64,000 nucleotides of DNA from Stutzerimonas stutzeri TS44. Lineage in GTDB: Bacteria; Pseudomonadota; Gammaproteobacteria; Pseudomonadales; Pseudomonadaceae. The stretch lies in assembly GCA_000263395.1 (NCBI GenBank), contig AJXE01000004.1:1-64000 (forward strand), given 5' to 3'. The notes under the pieces are model-generated. The model searched no databases. It was given only the letters and a program-made list of their open reading frames with translations, and was not told where the DNA came from. Below, in pieces: positions 1 to 6,969 of this stretch. Positions within the stretch are counted from its first letter, which is position 1. The number at the start of each line of letters is the position of its first letter. A program made the translations under genes and the position numbers.

Positions 1-27
1 ATAGCCTTTGAGGCTATCGGATTTTTT
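1..27 (+). terminator. Possible Rho-independent terminator at the left edge
   Basis: A six-base-pair inverted repeat (positions 1-6 and 12-17, loop TTTGA) is followed by a run of six T at 22-27. The stem may extend beyond the window. It would end a plus-strand transcript from the left and lies just past the convergent end of amrZ. The stem is short and A/T-containing, so the call is tentative. Confidence 0.35.
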
Positions 28-66
28 GTTGCGTCTGGAAAAAGCGGTTTTGGCAGAGGCCTGCCG

Positions 67-393
67 TCACGCCTCTTCTTTCGCCAGTTCCGCGTCCTGG
101 GCGATCAGGGCGATCAGGGCATTCTGCTGGCGATGCGTGAGCTGACGGAAGCGCTGCAACAGTTCGCGTTCATGCATCGAAAGTTCGGGGCTGTCCAGGC
201 GCATGCTCAGGTCGTCATCTAGTGCGCCTTCCTGTAGGAGGCTCTGCTCCAGGCGCGCAATGATCTCGGAGTTCATGCTGCGGTGATGGTTGCGCGCGAC
301 GTCGGCAATGCGTTCACGCATGCCGTCGGGCAGTCGAACCACGAATTTGTCAGCCGTTCGGCTGGAATAAACTGCCTGCTTCATAGGACGCAT
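67..393 (-). CDS. amrZ: Arc-family ribbon-helix-helix transcription factor AmrZ
   Basis: The 108-residue protein has the length and layout of Pseudomonas AmrZ (AlgZ). A short flexible N-terminal arm is followed by the DNA-contacting beta strand KFVVRLP (residues 16-22), whose alternating K16, V18 and R20 correspond to the base-reading residues of the family. A helical region with the sequence [10 protein letters not shown] and a C-terminal tetramerisation segment follow. In pseudomonads AmrZ is known to control alginate, twitching, c-di-GMP enzymes and flagellar expression. Here it is encoded alone, about 1.1 kb from flgZ and the flagellar genes. The start is the ATG whose product begins MRPMKQ, as in known AmrZ. 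I see no AlgU-type promoter in the 250 bases upstream. Confidence in the family is very high and in the ortholog high. Confidence 0.92.
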   Translation of the reverse strand: MRPMKQAVYSSRTADKFVVRLPDGMRERIADVARNHHRSMNSEIIARLEQSLLQEGALDDDLSMRLDSPELSMHERELLQRFRQLTHRQQNALIALIAQDAELAKEEA

Positions 394-648
394 AATAAAC
401 CGGTTAGTCAGGTTGGCGTGGTGGCTTATTGCCGTGAATAGTCATTGGTCTGACAACCGCCGTGCCGCGCTGTTCCGTTTGCGCAGAAAAAACTTATAGG
501 ACGGCTTGGTGGCGCCAATTGTACGGCGGCACGCAAAAGGGGTAAAGGCATATTGCTATTAGTCTGTTCCGATTATGTGATCGACTGCGCTCCGTGAATA
601 GCTGGTCGGCTGTCGGAGCCAGGCGAGCGGTGAATGTCGCTGAGACGA

Positions 649-834
649 TCAGCGCAGGATGGGGTCAAACTTGATGCGCCGGCCGATCAGCATTGCGCCA
701 AGAAAGGCCAGGCCGCAGATTCCGAGACCTGCCTGCGCCGCGATATACCAGCCGGCGGCAGCTTGTGGAGCGGCAAGCAGAAAGGCGCCGAAAGCCGCGC
801 CGGTGGCCAGATAGAAGATGGCGAACTTCGACAT
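649..834 (-). CDS. Small two-segment membrane protein of unknown function
   Basis: The 61-residue product has two hydrophobic stretches, roughly residues 5-28 and 33-51. They are separated by a short turn, and the tail GRRIKFD is basic; this suggests a hairpin inner-membrane protein with a cytoplasmic C terminus. A clear ribosome binding site (GAGGGATCC) lies just before the ATG. The gene starts about 40 bases after the end of another small ORF on the same strand, so the two could be co-transcribed. I do not recognise the family and assign no function. A competing plus-strand ORF over the same bases has no matching ribosome binding site. Confidence 0.55.
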   Translation of the reverse strand: MSKFAIFYLATGAAFGAFLLAAPQAAAGWYIAAQAGLGICGLAFLGAMLIGRRIKFDPILR

Positions 835-874
835 TGCGGATCCCTCATTGGCCTGGATGGCGACAAGCCTTGTT

Positions 875-1084
875 TCAGAATACCCAGCGCTGTGGGTGGT
901 TCAGGCTGATTGAGTCGACTCCGTGCATGATCAGCATGTGCGCGGCGGGTATCTTTGGCGCCAGCGCGTTGCCAGGCTGCGTTGCATCGGCCAGTCGGGA
1001 TGCGCTGCTGTGTTCCGCAGGCAGGTGCATCATGGCGGTATTGACCGCGAGTGCTGTGCCGAGCAGGCAAATCGTTTTCCACAT
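875..1084 (-). CDS. Possible small exported protein of unknown function
   Basis: The 69-residue ORF starts with an ATG preceded at about nine bases by GAGGG. Its first 18 or so residues (MWKTICLLGTALAV...) look like a short signal peptide or membrane anchor. The rest is polar and Ala/Ser/His-containing, with no motif I know. It is immediately upstream of the 61-residue membrane protein gene on the same strand, so a two-gene transcript is plausible. Codon use and length alone do not prove it is real. Confidence 0.4.
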   Translation of the reverse strand: MWKTICLLGTALAVNTAMMHLPAEHSSASRLADATQPGNALAPKIPAAHMLIMHGVDSISLNHPQRWVF

Positions 1085-1271
1085 GATGCGTATCCCTCGC
1101 TGATGGCCTTCCAGTCAGCAAGGGATGCACGCGTCATGCCAGCGAGTCGTTCAGATAAATTTCTTATAAATCATTGAGTTATAGATTTTATGGGTTGATG
1201 CTGCATTGCAGAATGCATGATCATCAAAAGCCGCGTTGCATTTTGCATGCTGGCCTCATGATTGGCGCGGC

Positions 1272-1300
1272 ATGACAAAAAGGACTTGGCTCGCTAACAT
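1272..1300 (+). promoter_or_regulatory. Sigma-70 promoter of the tRNA-Arg gene
   Basis: ATGACA (1272-1277) and TAACAT (1295-1300) are separated by exactly 17 bases, and the downstream discriminator is GC-rich (GCGGCCCGC). A start near 1307 would leave only a few bases before the mature tRNA 5' end at 1312. GC-rich discriminators are typical of stringently controlled stable-RNA promoters; that control is inferred here. Confidence 0.6.
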
Positions 1301-1311
1301 GCGGCCCGCAC

Positions 1312-1388
1312 GTCCCAGTAGCTCAATTGGATAGAGCATCCCCCTCCTAAGGGGAAGGTTGTGAGTTCGAACCTCGCCTGGGACGCCA
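1312..1388 (+). tRNA. tRNA-Arg, anticodon CCU, CCA encoded
   Basis: A 77-base cloverleaf can be drawn by eye. The seven-pair acceptor stem joins 1312-1318 to 1378-1384, followed by discriminator G and an encoded CCA. The D arm lies around GCTCAATTGGATAGAGC and the T arm contains GTTCGAA. The anticodon stem TCCCC/GGGGA closes loop CTCCTAA, giving anticodon CCT (CCU in RNA), which reads the rare AGG arginine codon. No integrase or repeated 3' end lies nearby, so there is no sign of use as an attachment site in this window. Confidence 0.96.
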
Positions 1389-1499
1389 GTCTTTTCGTGG
1401 TAGTAGCGCCTGCTTCGCTACCTTTCTCCTGACGGCCCGCGCTTGAGTGGGGCTCCCGCTTCTCGGGGGGGGCTGGTGGCCTGACGAGCCGGTGCTGGC

Positions 1500-2249
1500 T
1501 CAGTCGAGCGAATCTTCCGCTTGGTTGCGTCGTGCTTCGCGCTGCAGTTGATAGACAAAGCGTTCAACGTTTCGCTGGGTGAGGCCGTTGATGCGGTAGA
1601 AGCTCCATCCACAAAACGTCATGTCGTTTCTTTCGTCATACGTGACGTGGCGAAGCTCCGCCGCGGTCTGCACGGTGCCGTTCGGCAGGCGTATGGACAG
1701 TTGATCGTATACCTGACCGCTCTGCAGTTGGCTTCGCAGGTCGCCCTTGACACTCACCTTGCAGCCGGTGGCGGAAATATCGAGAAGCTTGCCTTCCAGG
1801 CTGTTGCGTAGCTTGTTGCCGCCCAGTGTGGTGACGATGGGCGTCCCTTGCAGGGGTGCGCGATAGGCGTTGCGCCGCTGGTGATAGGTCAGTTCGCTCG
1901 GTATCGGTGCCCAGTAGCAGCGTGCTCCGTCCATCTCGCTCGGGTGGATCGGTTGCGAGTTGCTCCAGGCTATTCTCACGCCGTCGTCGAAGGCCTCCAG
2001 GTGAAATGCTTCGCCCTGGAGCAGCAGGCGCTCGCCGTCGTTGGGGATCAGTTCGTCCAGTGCAAGCCAGCCTTTCTCGCGGTCCAGCGCGATCAGGAAG
2101 CTCTGGTAGCGTTGGCTGCGCTCGCCAAAACGAATCATCACTGGACTGCGATTGTCGAGCAGCGGTTTCAGGCTCGCGTGGATTTCGAGTGGGGAGCTCA
2201 GCAGCTTGGGTGGTTGCGGGCCAGCTTCTTCAAGGAAAGGATTTGCCAC
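1500..2249 (-). CDS. flgZ: PilZ-domain flagellar brake protein (FlgZ/YcgR)
   Basis: The 249-residue protein has the YcgR architecture: an N-terminal YcgR-type beta domain (about residues 15-115) followed by a PilZ domain (about 118-235). Both c-di-GMP binding signatures are present: RxxxR as R126-NAY-R130, and DxSxxG at D157-G162. In pseudomonads the protein (FlgZ) slows the flagellum when c-di-GMP is high. It is the third gene after flgM and flgN on the same strand, matching the known flgMN-ycgR order, so it is probably expressed late from the sigma-28 promoter before flgM. The start codon is GTG, chosen because the ORF's N terminus aligns with the family; the ribosome binding site is weak. 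The 66-base gap to flgN contains no obvious terminator. Confidence 0.93.
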   Translation of the reverse strand: MANPFLEEAGPQPPKLLSSPLEIHASLKPLLDNRSPVMIRFGERSQRYQSFLIALDREKGWLALDELIPNDGERLLLQGEAFHLEAFDDGVRIAWSNSQPIHPSEMDGARCYWAPIPSELTYHQRRNAYRAPLQGTPIVTTLGGNKLRNSLEGKLLDISATGCKVSVKGDLRSQLQSGQVYDQLSIRLPNGTVQTAAELRHVTYDERNDMTFCGWSFYRINGLTQRNVERFVYQLQREARRNQAEDSLD

Positions 2250-2315
2250 GTTCCAGGTCTCTCGGCGCGGCCGCGTCGCGAACCGGCATGCCCGCGCGTC
2301 CGTGTGTGGGGAGGG

Positions 2316-2786
2316 TCAGGCCTGGCTGAGAGGCCTTTGTTGGGTAGTCTTGGCCGTACCGCCTCGATTGTCGTACAAATCGGGCGTCGTGCTGCTGCCT
2401 TGCAGAATCTCCAGCATGCTGCCGACGGCGGCGCGATTGGCGCGGATCAGTCGGCCGTTGCGTTCGTTGGCGGCGCGGCAGGCATCCAGCGCGGCCTCGA
2501 GAATGCCGGCCTGCTCAAGAATGCGGGAGCCCAGTGCGGTTTTTGCGACCAGTTGTTGCAGACCGGCGCGATTCGGGCTCAGGCCCTGTTCGCCCAGCCA
2601 TTGGCTGCGCAGGTTGCCATGCTGCCCGAGCAGCGCAAGCAGTGGTTGCGTCTGCGAGAGAATGCCTTCCAGTTTCGCCAGGTCGCGTTCACTCAGCGCC
2701 TGAAATTCCTGCTCGGCGAGCTCAAGTAATTGACGGGCGATGTCGATATCGCCATCGAGTTGCTGGAGCAGGGCTTCGTCTTGCAT
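2316..2786 (-). CDS. flgN: Flagellar export chaperone FlgN
   Basis: This 156-residue, mostly helical cytoplasmic protein is the chaperone that keeps hook-filament junction proteins FlgK and FlgL (both encoded in this window) soluble and delivers them to the export gate. The length and Leu/Gln-rich heptad-like helices fit the family, and the gene follows flgM by 30 bases as expected. The last 25 residues are polar and probably disordered, like the client-binding tail of FlgN. The ribosome binding site is weak, consistent with expression coupled to flgM. Confidence 0.9.
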   Translation of the reverse strand: MQDEALLQQLDGDIDIARQLLELAEQEFQALSERDLAKLEGILSQTQPLLALLGQHGNLRSQWLGEQGLSPNRAGLQQLVAKTALGSRILEQAGILEAALDACRAANERNGRLIRANRAAVGSMLEILQGSSTTPDLYDNRGGTAKTTQQRPLSQA

Positions 2787-2816
2787 GTCTGGCTCTGAAA
2801 GGGGCGCTGAGTCGCC

Positions 2817-3146
2817 TTAGCGCTGGGTTTCGAATGCCAGCAGCTTCGAGGCGACGCGCTGGCTGTCGACCTGATAGCTGCCATCGGCGATGGCTTGTCG
2901 CAGCTTGGCCACACGCTCCTGATCTACGGACGGCTGATCATTGAGCTTGTCCACGGCCTGCTGCAGGCGCTGGGCTTCGGGGCTCAGCTGGACGGATTCG
3001 CCAGCAGGCGCCGCAGCGTTGCCGGTGGCTGGCGCGGTGTCGTCGCTGGCCGGCTGTGCGGCCGGGCGCTCGTTGCCTTGAACGGTGCCGCTGCGCGTAG
3101 CGGTCGACCCGAGAGCGCTGTTGGGCCGGTTGAAGTCGATGACCAT
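2817..3146 (-). CDS. flgM: Anti-sigma-28 factor FlgM
   Basis: The 109-residue protein has an N-terminal MVIDFNR segment, a low-complexity Ala/Pro/Thr-rich middle (about 15-50) and the conserved C-terminal sigma-28-binding helices (about 52-109, beginning [11 protein letters not shown]). FlgM holds FliA inactive until the hook is finished and FlgM is itself exported. It heads the minus-strand flgM-flgN-flgZ unit. A good ribosome binding site (GAGG) precedes the ATG, and a sigma-28 promoter lies 37-63 bases upstream, so FlgM is predicted to be made under the factor it inhibits. Confidence 0.94.
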   Translation of the reverse strand: MVIDFNRPNSALGSTATRSGTVQGNERPAAQPASDDTAPATGNAAAPAGESVQLSPEAQRLQQAVDKLNDQPSVDQERVAKLRQAIADGSYQVDSQRVASKLLAFETQR

Positions 3147-3182
3147 GATGCAAACCTCGAAGAAATCAGGACGCTTGCCCGG

Positions 3183-3209
3183 TTTTCGGCTGCGCCCGGA
3201 AGAACTTTA
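3183..3209 (-). promoter_or_regulatory. Sigma-28 (FliA) promoter of flgM-flgN-flgZ
   Basis: Read on the minus strand, TAAA (3206-3209) is followed by exactly 15 bases and then GCCGAAAA (3183-3190). The consensus is TAAA-N15-GCCGATAA, so 11 of 12 positions match. It lies between flgA and flgM, 37 bases before the flgM start codon. This agrees with flgM being a late class gene in Pseudomonas. Confidence 0.8.
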
Positions 3210-3265
3210 GCTTTTTTATCCACCATCGTCATGGCCGTGTCTTGCACATGCGGCGGGAGGCTCGG

Positions 3266-4027
3266 CTACATAGCCACCTCAACCTGACCGGGGCCGGTGA
3301 CGCGTGCCTTCACGATACGCCCCGAGCGCTGGTTCTTGACGCGGATCTGCGTGCCGGGTGCGCCGTCGGACAGCGCCTCGCCGGGCATGCGGACGTTGAT
3401 GCCACCGCTGCGCGCGGTGATCACCACCTGATCGCCCTTGCGTACCACCTCGGCTAGCTGCAGAAGGGATGGCGCGAGTGCCTGATCGAGTTGAACCGGC
3501 CGCGTCAGCTTGTTGCCCAATACCTGGTCGAGAGACGTCAGATAGCCCTGGGTGAGCAGCGATACATCCCGTTCGGCCAGGTAGACGTCGGCGGCGCTGA
3601 GTGTGCTGTCGCGCTTGAGCGGGCGGGCGGCGATGATGACGTCCCGGTACAGGCGAACCTGGGCGGGGACGAACAGCGACCACGGCGAACTGCCTTCGCA
3701 ACTGACACGCACGGTGACGCGACCAATCGGTTGCGCGGGGCTTTCGAGCCTGGTGGTCAGCGGCTTGTCGCAACTGGCCAGGCGCAGGCGGGGGTCGAGG
3801 CGGTTCACCTCGATTTCGTGACGGCCGGCAATATCGCTACGTCGCAAATAGTCCGTCGTCGCCTGCTCAAGAAACTGTTGCGTCGCGTCGATAAGCTGAT
3901 CGGGGTGTGACAGAGTCGGCTTCTGTGCCGCCAGGGCAGATGCGCTGAGCAGGGCCAGGCACGCGAGGGCGGCGCGGATGCGAGTAGCCTGTGCGGCGTG
4001 CCGGGATAACGTCGGTTGAGCTTTCAT
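3266..4027 (-). CDS. flgA: Flagellar P-ring assembly chaperone FlgA
   Basis: The 253-residue protein is a periplasmic chaperone that helps FlgI subunits form the P ring around the rod. A signal peptide covers about residues 1-34, with basic residues and then a hydrophobic core ending ASALA. The SAF-type domain and C-terminal beta region carry family motifs such as RSGGINVRMPG near residue 220. The ORF stays open a further 880 bases upstream, but that part is antisense to cheV and is not gene. I chose the ATG at 4027 because it gives a normal signal peptide. No ATG, GTG or TTG follows it before the hydrophobic core. The sigma-54 promoter at 4040-4055 would start RNA only two or three bases before this ATG, which is odd. 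Confidence 0.92.
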   Translation of the reverse strand: MKAQPTLSRHAAQATRIRAALACLALLSASALAAQKPTLSHPDQLIDATQQFLEQATTDYLRRSDIAGRHEIEVNRLDPRLRLASCDKPLTTRLESPAQPIGRVTVRVSCEGSSPWSLFVPAQVRLYRDVIIAARPLKRDSTLSAADVYLAERDVSLLTQGYLTSLDQVLGNKLTRPVQLDQALAPSLLQLAEVVRKGDQVVITARSGGINVRMPGEALSDGAPGTQIRVKNQRSGRIVKARVTGPGQVEVAM

Positions 4028-4039
4028 GACTCGATCTGA

Positions 4040-4055
4040 AGCAAGGGGCGTGCCC
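4040..4055 (-). promoter_or_regulatory. Sigma-54 promoter of flgA
   Basis: On the minus strand the bases read GGGCACG-CCCC-TTGCT, one mismatch from the consensus TGGCACG-N4-TTGCW, with the -24 GG and -12 GC exactly spaced. It sits in the 81-base divergent region between flgA and cheV. In Pseudomonas, early and middle flagellar genes including flgA use sigma-54 with FleQ; that dependence is from knowledge of the system. The predicted start point falls at about 4029-4030. Confidence 0.72.
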
Positions 4056-4108
4056 ATCGTGCCCGTGTGGCTTTCGGCAGCGCTGCTGCAACGCAAGAGG
4101 ATGACGGC

Positions 4109-5041
4109 ATGGCTGGAGTATTGGATTCGGTTAACCAGAGAACCCAGTTGGTGGGGCAGAACCGCCTGGAGTTGCTGCTGTTCCGCCTCGACGGGGCTCA
4201 GCTGTACGGCATCAACGTGTTCAAGGTGAGGGAAGTGCTGCAGTGCCCGCGCCTGACGGTCATGCCGCGCTCGACGGCAGTCGTCCGTGGCGTGGCCAAT
4301 ATCCGTGGCAACACATTGCCGATCCTCGATCTGGCAATGGCGGTCGGCAAGCCTGCGCTCGACGATCTGCCGAGCTGCTTCACCATCATTACCGAATACA
4401 ACAACCGAACCCTTGGCTTCCTGGTGCGTTCGGTCGAGCGCATCGTGAACATGAACTGGGAGGAGATCCTGCCGCCGCCCAAGGGGGCAGGGAGCGACCA
4501 CTACCTCACGGCCGTGACGCACTTCGATGGGCGGATGGTCGAGATCATCGACGTGGAGAAGGTTCTTGCCGAAGCGGCGCCGGTTTCGGAAGCGGTTTCG
4601 GCTGCCGTCATCGACGCCGGCGTCCAGGCCCGCGCCGGATCGTGTCGCGTGCTGATCGTCGATGACTCCTCCGTCGCGCGCAAGCAGATCATCCGCTGTC
4701 TGCAGAATCTGGGCGTAGAGGTGGTGGCGCTCAATGACGGGCGTCAGGCGCTGAACCATCTGAAGGCGATGGCCGATGAGGGGAGACGTCCGGCCGATGA
4801 ATTCATGATGATGATTTCCGATATTGAAATGCCGGAGATGGATGGCTATACCCTGACTACTGAGGTGCGTCACGACCCGCGTATGCAGGACATGCATATT
4901 CTTTTGCATACCTCACTATCGGGGGTGTTCAACCAGAACATGGTCAGGCGGGTCGGGGCTGACGACTTCCTGGCCAAATTTCAGCCGGACGATCTGGCCG
5001 CCCGGGTGGCGGATCGGATTCGGCAGACGGACCGAAACTGA
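4109..5041 (+). CDS. cheV: Chemotaxis coupling protein CheV (CheW-receiver fusion)
   Basis: This 310-residue cytoplasmic protein combines a CheW-like domain (about residues 15-160) that couples receptors to CheA with a C-terminal receiver domain (about 178-310). The receiver retains the acidic pair D185-D186, the phosphorylatable D238 in SDIEMPEMDG, a following Thr in HTS and the Lys in LAKF, so it should be phosphorylated by CheA-P. I chose the ATG at 4109 over an upstream in-frame ATG because AGAGGA precedes it at the right distance and the product starts MAGVLDSVNQ as in orthologs. cheR follows after 36 bases, so the two are probably one transcript. I found no convincing sigma-28 promoter in the short upstream region. 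Confidence 0.94.
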   Translation: MAGVLDSVNQRTQLVGQNRLELLLFRLDGAQLYGINVFKVREVLQCPRLTVMPRSTAVVRGVANIRGNTLPILDLAMAVGKPALDDLPSCFTIITEYNNRTLGFLVRSVERIVNMNWEEILPPPKGAGSDHYLTAVTHFDGRMVEIIDVEKVLAEAAPVSEAVSAAVIDAGVQARAGSCRVLIVDDSSVARKQIIRCLQNLGVEVVALNDGRQALNHLKAMADEGRRPADEFMMMISDIEMPEMDGYTLTTEVRHDPRMQDMHILLHTSLSGVFNQNMVRRVGADDFLAKFQPDDLAARVADRIRQTDRN

Positions 5042-5077
5042 GGCCATGACCTCTCATTACCAGGGCGGGAGCAATTA

Positions 5078-5902
5078 GTGTCAGGCGATCAGGATTTCGA
5101 GCAGTTCCGGATATTTCTTGAAAAGACATGCGGCATCCTGCTGGGCAGCAACAAGCAGTACCTGGTTTCCAGTCGGCTGAACAAGCTCATGGAGCAGCAG
5201 GGCATCGCTTCGCTGGGCGAGTTGCTCAGGAAGATTCAGGCCATGCCGCGCTCGGGCCTGCGCGAGCAGGTGGTCGATGCCATGACCACCAACGAAACCC
5301 TGTGGTTTCGTGACACCTATCCCTACGAAGTGCTCAAGAACCGGGTACTGCCCGAACTGCTCAAGAACGGTGCGGGCCAGCGGCTGCGAATCTGGTCGGC
5401 CGCCTGCTCGTCGGGACAGGAGCCCTATTCGCTGTCGATGAGTATCGATGAGTTCGAGCGGGCCAACCCGAGCCAGCCGCGACTGGGGGTGCAGATCGTC
5501 GCCACCGAGTTGTCGGGGACCATGCTGGCGGCCAGCAAGGCGGCCGAGTACGACGGCCTGGCCATCGCCCGCGGCTTGTCCAGTGAGCGTCTGCAGCGCT
5601 ACTTCGATGTTGCCGCGCCGGGGCGTTGGGTGGTCAAGCCGCCGATTCGCGCCCGCGTCGAGTTCCGGACGCAGAACCTGCTCGACAGCTATGCCGTGCT
5701 GGGCAGGTTCGACATCGTGTTCTGCCGCAACGTGCTGATCTATTTCTCCGCTGACGTGAAGAAGGACATCCTGCGTCGCATCCATGCCACGCTCAAGCCG
5801 GGCGGCTACCTGTTCCTCGGCGCTTCCGAAGCGCTCAACGGCTTGCCCGAGCTGTATCAGATGATCCAGTGCAGCCCGGGCATCATCTATCAGGCCAGGT
5901 AG
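5078..5902 (+). CDS. cheR: Chemotaxis protein methyltransferase CheR
   Basis: The 274-residue enzyme transfers methyl groups from S-adenosylmethionine to receptor glutamates during adaptation. An N-terminal helical domain (about 5-75) precedes the Rossmann-type methyltransferase domain, whose SAM-binding signature reads RIWSAACSSGQEPYS near residue 105. A second family motif, FDIVFCRNVLIYF, lies near residue 212. The start is GTG with GGGAGC seven bases upstream. The gene pairs with cheV. The flagellar cheR next to cheV corresponds to the CheR1 type in Pseudomonas. Confidence 0.94.
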   Translation: MSGDQDFEQFRIFLEKTCGILLGSNKQYLVSSRLNKLMEQQGIASLGELLRKIQAMPRSGLREQVVDAMTTNETLWFRDTYPYEVLKNRVLPELLKNGAGQRLRIWSAACSSGQEPYSLSMSIDEFERANPSQPRLGVQIVATELSGTMLAASKAAEYDGLAIARGLSSERLQRYFDVAAPGRWVVKPPIRARVEFRTQNLLDSYAVLGRFDIVFCRNVLIYFSADVKKDILRRIHATLKPGGYLFLGASEALNGLPELYQMIQCSPGIIYQAR

Positions 5903-6036
5903 GCCTCATCCAGGCGGCAGAAAACCGGCGTACATCCCGTGGATTAGCGGCAACGCAGCGGTAAAGCCTTGCCGCTTTTGACGCCTGCGGCGCTGGCCTT
6001 CAAAATAAATCCTTTAAAATCATATAGTTGAATAGA

Positions 6037-6052
6037 TGGCATGGGCTTTGCT
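6037..6052 (+). promoter_or_regulatory. Sigma-54 promoter of flgBCDE
   Basis: The bases TGGCATG-GGCT-TTGCT match TGGCACG-N4-TTGCW at 11 of 12 defined positions, with GG and GC ten bases apart. The predicted start is near 6062, leaving a 35-base leader before flgB. The upstream 30 bases are unusually A/T-rich, as expected for bending or IHF-assisted sigma-54 promoters. Control by FleR or FleQ is inferred from Pseudomonas. Confidence 0.8.
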
Positions 6053-6096
6053 CAAGTTTGCGGCAGCAGACTTGTATCCGGCAGAGGTCCAGATCC

Positions 6097-6501
6097 ATGA
6101 GCATCAGTTTCGACAAGGCACTCGGCATTCACGAGAAGGCGCTCGGTTTTCGCGCCCAGCGTGCCGAGGTGCTGGCCAACAACATCGCCAACGCCGATAC
6201 GCCCAACTACAAGGCGCGTGATCTGGACTTCGGCGCCGTTTTGGCGGCGCAGGCCGCACGCGGTGAGGGCAGCTTCGCCGCGCGTACCACCGACGCCCGG
6301 CACATCGCCGCCGAGGGGCTGGAGATCGCCGATCCCTCGTTGCGTTTTCGCACGCCGGCGCATGCCTCGCTCGATCAGAACACCGTCGATCTGCAGATCG
6401 AGCAATCCAGCTACGCGCAGAACGCCGTCGATTTCCAGGCGAGCTTCACGCTGCTCAACAGCAAGTTCCGCGGGCTGATGAGCGCCCTGCGCGGCGAATA
6501 A
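6097..6501 (+). CDS. flgB: Flagellar proximal rod protein FlgB
   Basis: The 134-residue protein forms part of the inner rod in the periplasm and is exported by the flagellar type III apparatus without a signal peptide. The N-terminal rod signature VLANNIANADTPNYKA starts near residue 27, and the length fits the family. The ATG at 6097 was chosen because the product begins MSISFDKALG like other FlgB proteins; upstream in-frame starts lie before or within the promoter. It is the first gene of flgB-C-D-E, with 11 bases to flgC. Confidence 0.96.
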   Translation: MSISFDKALGIHEKALGFRAQRAEVLANNIANADTPNYKARDLDFGAVLAAQAARGEGSFAARTTDARHIAAEGLEIADPSLRFRTPAHASLDQNTVDLQIEQSSYAQNAVDFQASFTLLNSKFRGLMSALRGE

Positions 6502-6512
6502 GGAGTCCAGCC

Positions 6513-6956
6513 ATGTCCCTGAGCAATGTCTTCAACATCGCTGGTAGCGGCATGAGTGCGCAAAGCACGCGCCTCAACACCATCTCCAGCAATATCGCCA
6601 ACGCCGAGACGGTGTCGTCCAGCGTCGATGAGACCTACCGGGCCCGTCACCCCGTGTTCGCCACCATGCTGCAGCAGGCCAGCGGTGCGCCGAACGAGTC
6701 GCTGTTCGCCGATCAGGACCAGGCCGGCGTCGGTGTGCAGGTGCTCGGCGTGGTCGAGGACCAGGGCGAGCTGCAGGCCCGTTACGAGCCCAACCATCCG
6801 GCGGCCGACGACAAGGGCTACGTCTACTACCCGAACGTCAACGTGGTGGAGGAAATGGCCGACATGATTTCCGCCAGCCGCGCGTTCCAGACCAACGCCG
6901 AGCTGATGAACACGGCCAAGACCATGCTGCAGAAAGTGCTGACGCTGGGTCAGTAA
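6513..6956 (+). CDS. flgC: Flagellar proximal rod protein FlgC
   Basis: The 147-residue rod protein starts MSLSNVFNIAGSGM and carries the shared rod/hook N-terminal motif (SSNIANAET) and a C-terminal helical segment ending MLQKVLTLGQ. These paired terminal helices form the coiled coils that assemble the axial structure. AAGGAG lies seven bases before the ATG. It is second in the flgBCDE transcript. Confidence 0.96.
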   Translation: MSLSNVFNIAGSGMSAQSTRLNTISSNIANAETVSSSVDETYRARHPVFATMLQQASGAPNESLFADQDQAGVGVQVLGVVEDQGELQARYEPNHPAADDKGYVYYPNVNVVEEMADMISASRAFQTNAELMNTAKTMLQKVLTLGQ

Positions 6957-6969
6957 GGAAGCCTATTCG

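Noticed and set aside
1312-1388. tRNA-Arg as an integration site of a mobile element
   Set aside because: No integrase, direct repeat of the tRNA 3' end or atypical base composition next to it.
4028-4108. A sigma-28 promoter for cheV
   Set aside because: No GCCGAT-type -10 with a TAAA at 15 bases; the nearest candidate, inside flgA, has wrong spacing.
3266-4909. A 547-codon minus-strand frame containing flgA
   Set aside because: Codons upstream of 4027 run antisense to cheV; flgA has a normal signal-peptide start at 4027.
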